From PHAA01 sp964457945 (GTDB lineage: Bacteria > Bacillota > Syntrophomonadia > Syntrophomonadales > Syntrophomonadaceae): DNA of 64,000 bases. Below the pieces are notes generated by a model. It did not search any database. It had not been told where the DNA came from and saw only the letters and a program-made list of their open reading frames with translations. The position numbers were made by a program, and so were the translations under genes. Position 1 is the stretch's first letter; the number at the start of each line of letters is the position of its first letter. Positions 40,178 to 49,285 of this stretch are shown here, one piece after another. Location: positions 1 through 64,000 of the forward strand of contig CAYWFX010000013.1 in assembly GCA_964457945.1 (NCBI GenBank), read 5' to 3'.

Positions 40178-40302
40178 TTGCAAGAGTCCTCCCACCGGTA
40201 CTCCTGAGGAAAGAACCCGCTTGTATCTCTTGGGGAACAAGACGGTAGTTTGTAGACAGGGTCAAGGTCGTTTTTTTGACTCGTTTTTTAAGGAGGGTTA
40301 TC

Positions 40303-41211
40303 ATGAGCAAGAAGATGGGTATTATCGGGGCGGGAGTAGTAGGAACGGCAATTGGGGTAGTTCTAAATACTAAAGGCTATGAGATTACGGGTGTATATGA
40401 TATTAAATCCGAATCTACACGGCAGCTAGTGGAACGGACCGGATGTACAGCGTATTTAGACCCTCAGGACGTTGCTCGCTCAGCCGACATATTGTTTATT
40501 ACTTCAAGTGACACCGCGATTCAAGGGGTTGTGGATTCGCTAGCGGATTTGCAGGCTTTTCATAGGGGACAGGTAGTGGTTCATATGAGCGGTGCTCAGT
40601 CATCGGAGATTTTAGATAGAGCCAAGGAATTTGGCGCACATGTTCTGTCAGTTCATCCTTTGCAGTCGTTTGCCAACCTTCAAGGGGCTATTGAAAACTT
40701 GCCTGGTTCGGTATTCAGCATTGAAGGGGATAAGGTGGCATATAATGCCGCGGTTTGTATTGTAGAATCCCTGGGAGGGGAATATTTTTTCATAGATAGA
40801 AAGGCCAAGCCCCTGTATCATGCAGGAGCCTGTGTGGTTTCCAATTATTTGGTTACCGTGCTGGATCTGGGCATGAAATTATTGGCATCGACTGGCGTAC
40901 CTGACAGCATGGCAACCCGGGCTTTGTTGCCTTTGATTCGGGGTACAATAAATAATGTTGAAAATATAGGCATACCTAATGCGCTTACCGGGCCGATTGC
41001 CCGCGGGGATGTATCTACCGTATTAAAGCATTTGGATTGCATGGAAGAGATGGCTCCCGAACTGGTGAAGCTCTATACTTTGCTGGGCTTTTATACTGCT
41101 CCGATCGCCCATGATAAGGGCACGATTGATCAGCCCGCCATGGAAGAATTTCAACAGGTTTTTAGTCGGGAACTAGCCTTCATTACTTCGACAAGACAGG
41201 GAGGGGGTTAA
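40303..41211 (+). CDS. panG: Rossmann/DUF2520 protein, probable ketopantoate reductase PanG
   Basis: The 302-residue protein has an N-terminal NAD(P)-binding Rossmann fold (MGIIGAGVVGTAIG, GxGxxG at 9-14) and a C-terminal DUF2520 helical domain (YHAGACVVSNYLVTVLDLGM; LTGPIARGD). Proteins of this type include PanG, an alternative ketopantoate reductase in bacteria without PanE. It is the first gene of panG-panB-panC-panD, and without it the cluster would lack a reductase, which supports the role. AAGGAGG precedes the ATG. The 125-nt leader has a small GTCAA/TTGAC hairpin but nothing I can name. Confidence 0.78.
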   Translation: MSKKMGIIGAGVVGTAIGVVLNTKGYEITGVYDIKSESTRQLVERTGCTAYLDPQDVARSADILFITSSDTAIQGVVDSLADLQAFHRGQVVVHMSGAQSSEILDRAKEFGAHVLSVHPLQSFANLQGAIENLPGSVFSIEGDKVAYNAAVCIVESLGGEYFFIDRKAKPLYHAGACVVSNYLVTVLDLGMKLLASTGVPDSMATRALLPLIRGTINNVENIGIPNALTGPIARGDVSTVLKHLDCMEEMAPELVKLYTLLGFYTAPIAHDKGTIDQPAMEEFQQVFSRELAFITSTRQGGG

Positions 41212-41214
41212 CTT

Positions 41215-42045
41215 ATGGCCAGAATGTCTACTGCCAGCCTGAAAGAGAAGAGGCTGAAAAATGAAAAGATAAGTATGCTAACCGCTTATGACTATTCAAC
41301 GGCTGCCATGGTGGACGAAGCCGGGATTGATATGATTCTGGTGGGTGATTCGCTGGGCATGGTATTTCTAGGTTATGAGAATACCCTGTCAGTGACCATG
41401 GAAGATATGATTCATCATACCAAAGCCGTGGTTCGAGGAACTAAGAATGCCATGGTCGTGGGAGATATGCCTTTTATGTCTTACCATGTGTCTGTCAAAG
41501 AGGCGGTCAGGAACGCCGGCCGTTTTATTCAGGAAGGCGGGGCGCAGGCAGTAAAGCTGGAGGGTGGTCAGGAACGAATTGCTACCGTTAAAGCTATATT
41601 GGATGCACAAATCCCGGTTATGGGACACATTGGCCTAACCCCTCAGTCGGTTAATCAATTTGGGGGATTCAAGGTGCAGGGCAAGGATTTGGAAACAGCC
41701 AATAAACTTATTCGAGATGCGAAGGCTCTGGCTGAAGCCGGGGTGTTTTCCATCGTGCTGGAGGGTGTACCCACCAAGCTGGCTAAAAGGATTACTGAGG
41801 AGGTATCCGTACCGACCATTGGCATAGGAGCTGGTCAGTATTGCGACGGACAGGTACTGGTAATCAATGATATGCTGGGGATGTTCAAAGGCCATATTCC
41901 CAAATTCGTTAAAAAATTTGCTAATTTAGAGCCGCTTATCATCGCAGCTCTGCGGGATTATAAAAAAGAGGTAGAAGAAGGTACCTTCCCAGGCGAAGAG
42001 CACGGCTTTACAATTAACGATGATGTTCTGGAGAAATTGTATTAA
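41215..42045 (+). CDS. panB: 3-methyl-2-oxobutanoate hydroxymethyltransferase
   Basis: PanB makes ketopantoate from alpha-ketoisovalerate and methylene-tetrahydrofolate. The 276-residue TIM barrel shows KISMLTAYDYSTAAMVDEAG, the metal-binding LVGDSLGMV and VVGDMPFMSY motifs, AQAVKLEGG, MGHIGLTPQSV and the IGIGAGQYCDGQVLVINDMLGM block. It starts 3 nt after the upstream reductase gene. The folate cofactor links it to the fol genes just upstream. Confidence 0.96.
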   Translation: MARMSTASLKEKRLKNEKISMLTAYDYSTAAMVDEAGIDMILVGDSLGMVFLGYENTLSVTMEDMIHHTKAVVRGTKNAMVVGDMPFMSYHVSVKEAVRNAGRFIQEGGAQAVKLEGGQERIATVKAILDAQIPVMGHIGLTPQSVNQFGGFKVQGKDLETANKLIRDAKALAEAGVFSIVLEGVPTKLAKRITEEVSVPTIGIGAGQYCDGQVLVINDMLGMFKGHIPKFVKKFANLEPLIIAALRDYKKEVEEGTFPGEEHGFTINDDVLEKLY

Positions 42046-42065
42046 TTGTTGAAAGAGGATTCGAG

Positions 42066-42914
42066 ATGCAGACATTTACGAGTGTTATTGAAATGCAAGA
42101 GTGGTGTAAAGAGCAAAAACGCGAGGGCAAGACCATAGGACTTGTACCAACTATGGGATACCTGCACCAGGGCCATTTGGCCCTGGTCAGGGAAGCGCGC
42201 CGCTCTTGTGATATAGTGGTGGTATCTATTTTTGTTAACCCCATTCAGTTTGGGGTGGGGGAGGACTTTGAGGATTATCCGCGCGATCTGGCTCAGGATA
42301 GCCTTTTGTTAGAGCAGGGAGAGGTCGATGCAGTATTTGCTCCTTCCATCAAGGAGATGTATCCCCAGGGGTACAATAGTTTTGTTGAAGTTCTGGGTGA
42401 AATTAGCCAGAAGCTATGCGCTGAGTCGCGCCCCGTTCATTTCCGGGGAGTAACTACCGTGGTGAGCAAGCTTTTTCATATCTGTTTACCGGATCAGGCT
42501 TTTTTTGGACAAAAAGATGCTCAACAGGTAATGATCATTGAGAAAATGGTGCGAGAACTCAACTTCCCCCTGAGCATTGTTAGAGTACCAATTGTCAGAG
42601 AGGAAGACGGGTTAGCCCTTAGTTCCCGCAATGTCTATCTGAATGCAGAACAAAGAGCAGAAGCCTTGGTATTGAACCGGTCGTTGCAGGCGGCCCGAGA
42701 ACTTATTCAATCGGGTGAGAGAAACGTGGCCAAAGTAAAAAGCCTGTTGGAAAAAACGATTAAAACCAGCCCCGGAGCGAACATTGGCTATGCTGAAATA
42801 TATGATGCCAGTGACCTGGCTGAGGTAGAAGAGATCACGGGCCAAGTCTTAATCGCCCTGGCTGTTAAGTTTGGTACGACCAGATTAATTGATAACCTAT
42901 TAGTGGAGGTGTAG
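42066..42914 (+). CDS. panC: Pantothenate synthetase
   Basis: PanC condenses pantoate and beta-alanine with ATP to form pantothenate. The 282-residue protein has the nucleotidyltransferase HIGH-type motif PTMGYLHQGHLALV (28-41), SIFVNPIQFGVGEDFEDYPR, FRGVTTVVSKLFHIC, FFGQKDAQQ, and the second motif GLALSSRNVYL. Length and order are standard. panD follows 4 nt later. Confidence 0.96.
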   Translation: MQTFTSVIEMQEWCKEQKREGKTIGLVPTMGYLHQGHLALVREARRSCDIVVVSIFVNPIQFGVGEDFEDYPRDLAQDSLLLEQGEVDAVFAPSIKEMYPQGYNSFVEVLGEISQKLCAESRPVHFRGVTTVVSKLFHICLPDQAFFGQKDAQQVMIIEKMVRELNFPLSIVRVPIVREEDGLALSSRNVYLNAEQRAEALVLNRSLQAARELIQSGERNVAKVKSLLEKTIKTSPGANIGYAEIYDASDLAEVEEITGQVLIALAVKFGTTRLIDNLLVEV

Positions 42915-42918
42915 ACTA

Positions 42919-43290
42919 GTGCTTCGTTATATGTTGAAATCAAAAATTCATCGCGCAGTGGTTACGGAGGCTGATCTAAACTATGTGGGCAGTATTACCA
43001 TTGATAAGAATATCATGGATGCGGCTGATATTATTGAGAATGAAAAGGTAACCATAGTTAACAATAATAACGGAGAACGCTTCGAAACCTATGTAATCGA
43101 GGGTGAAGCAGGCTCCGGTATCATTTGTCTGAATGGGGCGGCCGCACGGCTGGCACTTAGGGGGGATATTGTTATTATCCTGACCTATACTATTTTAAGC
43201 GATGAGGAATGTCAGAACCATAAGCCCAAGCTGGTTTTCGTCGACGAAAAGAACGAGATTAAGAAAGCCTGTGTGGGTAAGTACGAATAG
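42919..43290 (+). CDS. panD: Aspartate 1-decarboxylase (pyruvoyl type)
   Basis: PanD makes beta-alanine from aspartate for PanC. The 123-residue proenzyme has the self-cleavage site YVGS, with Gly24-Ser25 in exactly the usual position, which produces the pyruvoyl group. LHR-like KIHRAVVTEADLNY and the GEAGSGIICLNGAAARL segment are canonical. It uses a GTG start 7 nt after GGAGGTG. It completes the pantothenate cluster. Confidence 0.96.
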   Translation: MLRYMLKSKIHRAVVTEADLNYVGSITIDKNIMDAADIIENEKVTIVNNNNGERFETYVIEGEAGSGIICLNGAAARLALRGDIVIILTYTILSDEECQNHKPKLVFVDEKNEIKKACVGKYE

Positions 43291-43319
43291 AATAGTTCCT
43301 TAACTTAGAAAGGCGAAAC

Positions 43320-44921
43320 ATGATAACGACTAGATACATTGGGGAGTTGGAGAAAAACACTCCCCTATTCTATACGGATTTTCTAATCATCGGCAGTGGC
43401 ATTGCGGGCCTATTTACTGCCTTAAAGGCATCTGCTTTCGGCCAGGTGGTGGTATTGACCAAGAAAACCATGAAAGACTCCAATACGGGGCTGGCCCAGG
43501 GAGGGATTGCGGCTGCAGTACATGAAGAGGATTCCCCTTTCCTGCACCTGGAAGATACCCTGGAAGCCGGAGCCGGGCTCTGTGATATCGAAGCGGTAGA
43601 TGTTCTGGTTCGGGAAGGACCAGATCGGGTACGTGAACTCATGGCAGCCGGAGCTTCATTTGACATGAAGGATGGCAATATAGCCTTTACGCGGGAAGGA
43701 GCTCATGGTCGTGCCCGCATACTGCATGCAGCTGATGCTACCGGGGAAGCCATAAGGATAGCCCTGGTAAAGAGCTGCGAAGATAAAACCAATATTATCA
43801 TTAAAGAAAACCACTTCCTGGTGGACTTGCTGGGGAATGATCAGCAGCGGGAATGCCATGGGGCACTAGTTTATGACAATATAAGCGGGCAAAAATCTGT
43901 TTATATAGCCCGGGCTACCATAATAGCTACCGGTGGTGCCGGGCAGCTATACCAGAATACCACCAATCCTGATATTGCGACAGCGGACGGTATGGCCGCC
44001 AGCTTCAGGATGGGCTGTGAGCTTAGTGACCTGGAATTCATCCAATTTCACCCCACCGTACTTTTCAGCCATGATACGCAGCGATTCTTGATTTCGGAGT
44101 CGGTGCGCGGAGAAGGGGGACTATTGTACAATACTCGTGGGGAAAGATTTATGCATAAATACCATTCCCTGCAAGAGCTGGCTCCTCGTGATGTAGTATC
44201 AAGAGCCATATTAAGCGAAACGAACACAACCGGCAGTGAGTTTGTTTATCTGGACATGACCAAGATTCCAGGGGCCAAGGAGCGTTTCCCCAATATATAC
44301 CGTACTTGTTTAGAGCGGGACATTAACCTGGAGAAGGATATGGTGCCAGTTTCTCCTGGAGCCCATTATACCATGGGAGGCATCAAGACCAATACACGAG
44401 GGGAAACAGGCATTTATGGTTTATATGCCTGCGGTGAAGCTGCTTGTACGGGTGTACATGGGGCGAACCGCCTGGCCAGCAATTCCCTCCTGGAAGGAAT
44501 CGTGTTTGGTGAGCGCATAGTTGCCAATGCTGAGGAAATAATGTACCGGCGACAGGTTCGCGAGGAAGAGGTATACCAGGATTTCGATAATAGCTGGGTG
44601 CATAGGCCGCCTGAACGGGGGATCTCCCCCACCGAAGCCAAGCAGGAATTACAGGGAATTATGTGGGAAAAGGTAGGTATCATCCGCGAACAAGACGGAT
44701 TAAAAAAGGCCAATCAGAAAATAGAACGCCTCTACAATTTCCTTTGCCAGGGTGAAGACCCCCTGGCCTACCTGGAAATGGTCAATATGTTGACAGTCGC
44801 GCGCATTGTGGTTCAGGCTGCCCTATGGCGCAAAGAGAGCCGAGGAGGGCATTTCCGTTCAGACTACCCCCTGCGCGATGATATAAGATGGATAAAACAC
44901 ATGAGTTTTGTAAATTGCTAA
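43320..44921 (+). CDS. nadB: L-aspartate oxidase
   Basis: NadB oxidises aspartate to iminoaspartate, the first step of de novo NAD synthesis. In anaerobes it uses fumarate or another acceptor. The 533-residue flavoprotein has the FAD motif IIGSGIAGLF (GSGIAG at 25-30), DSNTGLAQGGIAA, EGAHGRARILHAADATGEAI, LEFIQFHPTVLF, SESVRGEGGLLYN, PGAHYTMGGI and HGANRLASNSLLEG. nadC follows; no nadA is in the window. The stop codon lies in the arm of a palindrome. Confidence 0.94.
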   Translation: MITTRYIGELEKNTPLFYTDFLIIGSGIAGLFTALKASAFGQVVVLTKKTMKDSNTGLAQGGIAAAVHEEDSPFLHLEDTLEAGAGLCDIEAVDVLVREGPDRVRELMAAGASFDMKDGNIAFTREGAHGRARILHAADATGEAIRIALVKSCEDKTNIIIKENHFLVDLLGNDQQRECHGALVYDNISGQKSVYIARATIIATGGAGQLYQNTTNPDIATADGMAASFRMGCELSDLEFIQFHPTVLFSHDTQRFLISESVRGEGGLLYNTRGERFMHKYHSLQELAPRDVVSRAILSETNTTGSEFVYLDMTKIPGAKERFPNIYRTCLERDINLEKDMVPVSPGAHYTMGGIKTNTRGETGIYGLYACGEAACTGVHGANRLASNSLLEGIVFGERIVANAEEIMYRRQVREEEVYQDFDNSWVHRPPERGISPTEAKQELQGIMWEKVGIIREQDGLKKANQKIERLYNFLCQGEDPLAYLEMVNMLTVARIVVQAALWRKESRGGHFRSDYPLRDDIRWIKHMSFVNC

Positions 44922-44978
44922 GGTCGAAGGTGTCATAGGGACGGTTCTTTTGGGCCCCCCATTATACCCTCGACCTTA
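44919..44978. repeat. REP-like GGGACGG palindrome between nadB and nadC
   Basis: TAAGGTCGA (44919-44927), which includes the nadB stop codon, pairs with TCGACCTTA (44970-44978). The interior has GGGACGGTTCTTTTGGGCCCCCC. Same family as the other GGGGACGG palindromes. Confidence 0.75.
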
Positions 44979-44995
44979 TCCTTAGGAGGTATATT

Positions 44996-45835
44996 ATGGA
45001 TTATCTAGGACTAAACGACCTTATAAAAAGAGCCCTGGAGGAAGACGTGGGTTATGGTGATATTACCACCCAGAGTCTGGTTCCGCCCGAGCAAAAGGCG
45101 CGCGGCATATTTACTGCCAAAAGCCCTGGGATTGTAGCGGGAATAAAGGTTAGTCAGGCAGTGTTTGCTTACCTGGATCCGGAAGTCGAATTTGATATGC
45201 TCAAAAGTGATGGTGATGAAATACAACCCGGCGATGTGATTGCCGTAGTTCGGGGAAAGGCTAGAACCCTTCTCACCGGGGAGCGCTTGGCCCTGAACTT
45301 TTTACAGAGGCTTTCGGGGATAGCCAGCAAAACCCGGAAAATGGTGGATATGATTAAATATAGTAAGTCTGAGCTTTTAGATACTAGAAAAACTACGCCC
45401 GGGCTCAGGGTCTTAGAAAAATACGCCGTGGGAATAGGTGGAGCTCGCAATCACCGCTTTGGTCTCTTTGATGGAGTAATGATAAAAGACAACCATATCA
45501 AAACCGTGGGAAGTATTCAAAAAGCGGTTTCCACTGCCCGGCAAAAAGTGCCCCACACCATTAAAATAGAGGTGGAAGTGGAGACTATGGAACAATTGCA
45601 GGAGGCACTAGAGGCTCATGCTGATATTATCATGCTGGACAATATGGATGTTTACGAGATGATCGAGGCGGTGAATATCGTGGGCGGACGTGCTATCCTG
45701 GAAGCTTCCGGCGGTATCAATGAGGGAAACCTGGCCGAGGTAGCCAGAACCGGGGTAGATTTCATTTCCATGGGTGCCCTTACCCACGCTGCAACCAGCC
45801 TGGACATCAGTTTTGATATAGTTGAAGCAGATTAA
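44996..45835 (+). CDS. nadC: Nicotinate-nucleotide pyrophosphorylase (carboxylating)
   Basis: NadC converts quinolinate and PRPP to nicotinate mononucleotide and CO2. The 279-residue enzyme has EDVGYGDITTQSLV, LNFLQRLSGIAS, LLDTRKTTPGLRVLEKYAV, GGARNHRFGLFDGVMIKDNH, EVEVETMEQ, IMLDNM and LEASGGINEGNL. AGGAGG precedes the ATG. It follows nadB after the palindrome and would use PRPP from prs. Confidence 0.95.
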   Translation: MDYLGLNDLIKRALEEDVGYGDITTQSLVPPEQKARGIFTAKSPGIVAGIKVSQAVFAYLDPEVEFDMLKSDGDEIQPGDVIAVVRGKARTLLTGERLALNFLQRLSGIASKTRKMVDMIKYSKSELLDTRKTTPGLRVLEKYAVGIGGARNHRFGLFDGVMIKDNHIKTVGSIQKAVSTARQKVPHTIKIEVEVETMEQLQEALEAHADIIMLDNMDVYEMIEAVNIVGGRAILEASGGINEGNLAEVARTGVDFISMGALTHAATSLDISFDIVEAD

Positions 45836-45936
45836 GGCGACAAATAAATAGAATATATGGATATTTATGTATCGTTCACTAGTGTGTTATTATAATTAGA
45901 AGGGCTATTGAAATTGTTTGGGGAGGGGGAATTGTC

Positions 45937-46368
45937 TTGGAAGATTTACTTAATCGTATAATCTCTAAATTAGATAATCTGGAACAGGGCCAAAAAGAAT
46001 TAGGTGACCGTTTAGATAATCGCATAGATAATCTTGAAACTAGTTTAGATAAACTTGATAACCGTATGGATAAATTTGATGACCGTATGGATAAGCTTGA
46101 TAATCGTCTGGACAAAATTGATATTCGTTTAGACAAAATGGATGATCGCCTAGATACGATTGATAATCGCATAGACAAACTTGAGATTCGTATGGAGAAC
46201 GAAGTTTTCGATAAGATGGCAGCCCTCTTTGATGGCTACCTGCATAACGCCGAAGTCCTGGCCGAGCATACGATAATCCTTGAGCGCATTGAAGACAAGA
46301 TCAGTTCTCACGATATCCAAATTCAGGTGCTTGATAAAACCAAATCTAATAAGCGTAAGGTCAAATAA
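45937..46368 (+). CDS. Repetitive coiled-coil protein
   Basis: The 143-residue product has a central region (about 5-90) made of repeated seven-residue units of the type LDNRxDK / LDxRMDK, predicted to form a long, highly charged coiled coil. The last 50 residues (FDKMAALFDGYLHNAEVLAEHT) look like a separate short helical tail. The matching DNA is a degenerate 21-nt tandem pattern, so repeat number may vary between strains. It has a TTG start 8 nt after GGGGAGGGGG. No function can be named; similar proteins are sometimes annotated as phage or chromosome-partition-like by their coiled coil alone. Confidence 0.75.
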   Translation: MEDLLNRIISKLDNLEQGQKELGDRLDNRIDNLETSLDKLDNRMDKFDDRMDKLDNRLDKIDIRLDKMDDRLDTIDNRIDKLEIRMENEVFDKMAALFDGYLHNAEVLAEHTIILERIEDKISSHDIQIQVLDKTKSNKRKVK

Positions 46369-46380
46369 TTAGTGAGTGTT

Positions 46381-46441
46381 CAAGGGGATAAAGGGGACGG
46401 TTATTTCTAAGACAGAAAGAATCGTCCCTTTTGTTTCCTTG
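46381..46441. repeat. REP-like GGGGACGG palindrome after the coiled-coil gene
   Basis: CAAGG/CCTTG outer arms (46381-46385, 46437-46441) and AAGGGGACG facing CGTCCCTTT, with partly paired inner arms. The T's after CGTCCC make it a possible terminator. Confidence 0.7.
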
Positions 46442-46571
46442 AAAACAGAAGTTTGCCAAGTCATTTATCTGCAAGTAGTTTATAGGAGATTGGACATAGC
46501 AAGAGAACTCTTATAAAATATATTATTAAGAGCTCTGAGGGCGAGACAAGAGAACCGGAGGGGTGGATGGT

Positions 46572-47528
46572 ATGGCTAAATCTATTACCGATGTACAAGG
46601 AATAACCGTGGGTTCCAAGGAAAACCTGCAGGCTCTGACTGGATGTACAGTAGTACTTACCGGCAGAGAAGGAGCGGTATGCGGCGTGGATGTCCGGGGA
46701 TCTGCTCCGGGCACGAGGGAAACCGACGGGCTGGCCCCAATAAACATGATCGACCGGGTACACGCTATTCTCCTCAGTGGGGGTAGTGCTTATGGCTTAG
46801 ATGCTGCCGGCGGGGTAATGCAATACCTGGAAGAACAGGGAATAGGACATCAAACCGGTCCTGCAGTAGTGCCTATCGTTCCGGCTGCGGTAATATATGA
46901 CCTGGCAGTGGGCGATTGCAAGGTACGTCCGGATAAAGAAATGGGCTACCTGGCTGCGCGAGAGGCCGGCATTATGGTCAGTGAAGGCAATGTGGGTGCA
47001 GGGGCGGGAGCTACCGTAGGTAAAATCCGTGGTTATGACTATTGCACCAAGGGCGGGCTGGGAACCTGGTCAGCAACTCTGGAAAACGGTCTCACGGTTG
47101 GAGCCATAGTGATTGTGAACGCCTTTGGCGATGTAATTAATACGGGTGGGGAGATCATAGCCGGAGTACGTGATGACGAAGGTGAAGGGTTCATGGGGAC
47201 CGAAATGGCCTGGATGCAAAAGAAAGCTTCCGGAGTTTATGCGATGGCGACCAATACCACTATAGCTGTAGTGGCTTGTAATGCCAAACTTGATAAAACC
47301 CAGATGACCAAGGTGGCGCAGATGGCTCACGATGGTCTGGCCCGGGTTATAAACCCCATTCACACCATGTGTGATGGAGATACGGTATTCGCCCTGTGTA
47401 CTGGAGGAATACAAGTCGATGTAAATGTAGTGGGTTATTTGGCGCAAAAGGTTTTAGCCCAGGCAGTATTGAGAGCGGTTCAAGCAGCCCAAACCATTCT
47501 GGGATACCGTTCTTGTAATGATAAATGA
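46572..47528 (+). CDS. P1 (DmpA/S58) family peptidase
   Basis: The 318-residue protein matches the P1 family of Ntn-hydrolase-like aminopeptidases. Typical parts are SITDVQGITVGSKEN, GSAPGTRETDGL, ILLSGGSAYGLDAAGGVMQYLEE, GNVGAGAGATVGKI and NTTIAVVACNAKL. The last contains the probable autocleavage site, where the new N-terminal Thr becomes the nucleophile. The ATG at 46572 has GGAGGGG 8 nt upstream; a GTG at 46563 is inside that region. Substrate is likely small peptides or amides and is not predictable. Confidence 0.85.
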   Translation: MAKSITDVQGITVGSKENLQALTGCTVVLTGREGAVCGVDVRGSAPGTRETDGLAPINMIDRVHAILLSGGSAYGLDAAGGVMQYLEEQGIGHQTGPAVVPIVPAAVIYDLAVGDCKVRPDKEMGYLAAREAGIMVSEGNVGAGAGATVGKIRGYDYCTKGGLGTWSATLENGLTVGAIVIVNAFGDVINTGGEIIAGVRDDEGEGFMGTEMAWMQKKASGVYAMATNTTIAVVACNAKLDKTQMTKVAQMAHDGLARVINPIHTMCDGDTVFALCTGGIQVDVNVVGYLAQKVLAQAVLRAVQAAQTILGYRSCNDK

Positions 47529-47553
47529 AACGATATGCTTAGGGGGGAATTAA

Positions 47554-48321
47554 ATGATACTGGTTTTTGATGTAGGCAATACCAATATGGTGGTGGGAGT
47601 CTTTGCCAAGGAGGAGCTTTTAACCCACTGGAGGATTAGAACTGATACCCTGCGCACCTCGGATGAATATGGGATGATGCTGAATTCCCTGTTTCACTAT
47701 AGCGGCATTTCCATGCAAGAAATCAATGCCGTGGTGATATCATCTGTGGTGCCTACCTTAATGATGGAATTGGAATGGATGAGCCAGCGCTATTTCTTCT
47801 GCAAGCCGCTGGTGGTTGAACCGGGCATCAAGACCGGATTGGCTATAAAATATGACAATCCCCGTGAAGTTGGGGCTGATCGAGTGGTGAATGCAGTTGC
47901 CGCGTATCACAAATACGGGGGACCATTGATCATTGTTGATTTTGGCACCGCTACTACCTTTTGCGTGGTAAATGAAGCGGGAGAGTATTTGGGTGGGGCT
48001 ATTGCACCGGGAATAAAAATTTCCACCGAAGCCCTGGTAAACAGAGCTTCTAAGCTGCCCAGGGTTGAATTGACCGTTCCCAAAAGCATGATTGGCAAGA
48101 ACACTGTTATGAGCATGCAGGTAGGAATTATGTATGGATTCGTTGGACAAGTAGAAGGCATTATCGAACGCATGAAGAAGGAAATTGACGGAGTTCCTAA
48201 GGTAATTGCCACCGGTGGGCTGGCTGCTATTATTGCCCGGGAAACAGCTGCCATAGATATTATTGACGAATTCCTCACCCTGGGCGGGTTAAGAATGATA
48301 TATGAAATGAACCGGGGGTAA
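47554..48321 (+). CDS. coaX: Type III pantothenate kinase
   Basis: CoaX phosphorylates pantothenate, the first step to coenzyme A, and would use the product of panC in this window. The 255-residue protein has an acetate/sugar kinase-like fold: LVFDVGNTNMVVGVF (phosphate loop with Asp6), VVISSVVPTL, NPREVGADRVVNAVAAYHKY, IIVDFGTATTFCVV, GGAIAPGIKIS and ATGGLA. In Bacillus coaX follows ftsH. dusB starts 2 nt after its stop. Confidence 0.95.
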   Translation: MILVFDVGNTNMVVGVFAKEELLTHWRIRTDTLRTSDEYGMMLNSLFHYSGISMQEINAVVISSVVPTLMMELEWMSQRYFFCKPLVVEPGIKTGLAIKYDNPREVGADRVVNAVAAYHKYGGPLIIVDFGTATTFCVVNEAGEYLGGAIAPGIKISTEALVNRASKLPRVELTVPKSMIGKNTVMSMQVGIMYGFVGQVEGIIERMKKEIDGVPKVIATGGLAAIIARETAAIDIIDEFLTLGGLRMIYEMNRG

Positions 48322-48323
48322 AG

Positions 48324-49277
48324 ATGTTCTTAATCGGAGATGTAGAGATTGCTAATCAGGTTATAGTAGCCCCCATGGCAGGCGTTACCGATCGGGCTTT
48401 TCGCATTATTGCCAAATCTTTTGGTTGTGGACTGGTTTTCACCGAGATGATTAGTGATATGGGGCTGGTATATGGGCAGACCAGAACTCGGCAGATAGCG
48501 GATACAGAGGAAGAAAAGAGACCTATTGCCATCCAGATATTTGGTTCTAATTCAGAAATCATGGCTCAGGCCGCAGTATTCCTGGAAGATCTGGGAGCAG
48601 ATATTATTGATATTAACATGGGCTGTCCAACTCCCAAGATTGTAAAAAATGGGGAGGGGGCAGCTCTAATGCTGGATATACCCCGGTGCCGGCAGATTAT
48701 TCGCCAGGTGGTGCAGGCAGTACGAACCCCGGTAACGGTAAAGATGAGAAAAGGCTGGGACGAGGGACATATAAACTGCCTGGAGCTCGCCATGGCAGCT
48801 CAGGAAGAAGGTGCTAAGGCCATTACCTTGCATCCCCGCAGCCGGATGCAGTTTTTTTCCGGTCAGGCGGACTGGGATATGATTCGAGCGGTAAAAGAAC
48901 GGGTTCAAATTCCAGTCATTGGCAGCGGAGATATAGGCAGTGCTGCCGATGCCTTGCGTATGCTCCAGCAAACTGGCTGTGATGCTGTAATGATTGGCAG
49001 GGCCGCCATGGGCAACCCATTCCTGGTGCGGGAGGCAGTAGAACTGCTGACCAGCGGGACGATTGTGCCCCCACCTACCTTTGCCCAGCGCATGGAGGTC
49101 GCCATCCAGCACCTGGAACTTGCTATAAAATTCAAAGGTGAGCGGGTAGCAGTGCGCGAAATGCGTAAGCACATCTCCTGGTATATAAAAGGAATGCCAG
49201 GTGCGGCTAAAATTAGAATCCTGATAAACCAGGCCGATACCAGGGCGGAGATGCTGGAGATCATGGGATCGATCTGA
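48324..49277 (+). CDS. dusB: tRNA-dihydrouridine synthase (DusB type)
   Basis: The 317-residue flavoenzyme reduces uridines in the tRNA D-loop. Motifs are VAPMAGVTDRAFRIIA (FMN), FTEMISDMGLVY, IQIFGSNSEIMAQAA, DINMGCPTPKIVKNGEGAALM with the catalytic Cys, VKMRKGWD, TLHPRSRMQFFSG, IGSGDIG and MIGRAAMGNPFL. The ribosome binding site GGGGG is in the end of coaX, so the two are coupled. Position before lysS (with insertions between) follows Bacillus dusB-lysS. Confidence 0.94.
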   Translation: MFLIGDVEIANQVIVAPMAGVTDRAFRIIAKSFGCGLVFTEMISDMGLVYGQTRTRQIADTEEEKRPIAIQIFGSNSEIMAQAAVFLEDLGADIIDINMGCPTPKIVKNGEGAALMLDIPRCRQIIRQVVQAVRTPVTVKMRKGWDEGHINCLELAMAAQEEGAKAITLHPRSRMQFFSGQADWDMIRAVKERVQIPVIGSGDIGSAADALRMLQQTGCDAVMIGRAAMGNPFLVREAVELLTSGTIVPPPTFAQRMEVAIQHLELAIKFKGERVAVREMRKHISWYIKGMPGAAKIRILINQADTRAEMLEIMGSI

Positions 49278-49285
49278 AACAGAGT

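Noticed and set aside
40178..40302. Riboswitch before panG
   Set aside because: Only short hairpins (GTCAA/TTGAC, CTTGT/ACAAG) are visible and none fits a motif I know.
46461..46763. Minus-strand frames overlapping the P1 peptidase start
   Set aside because: No ribosome binding sites and they lie opposite a clearly conserved protein.
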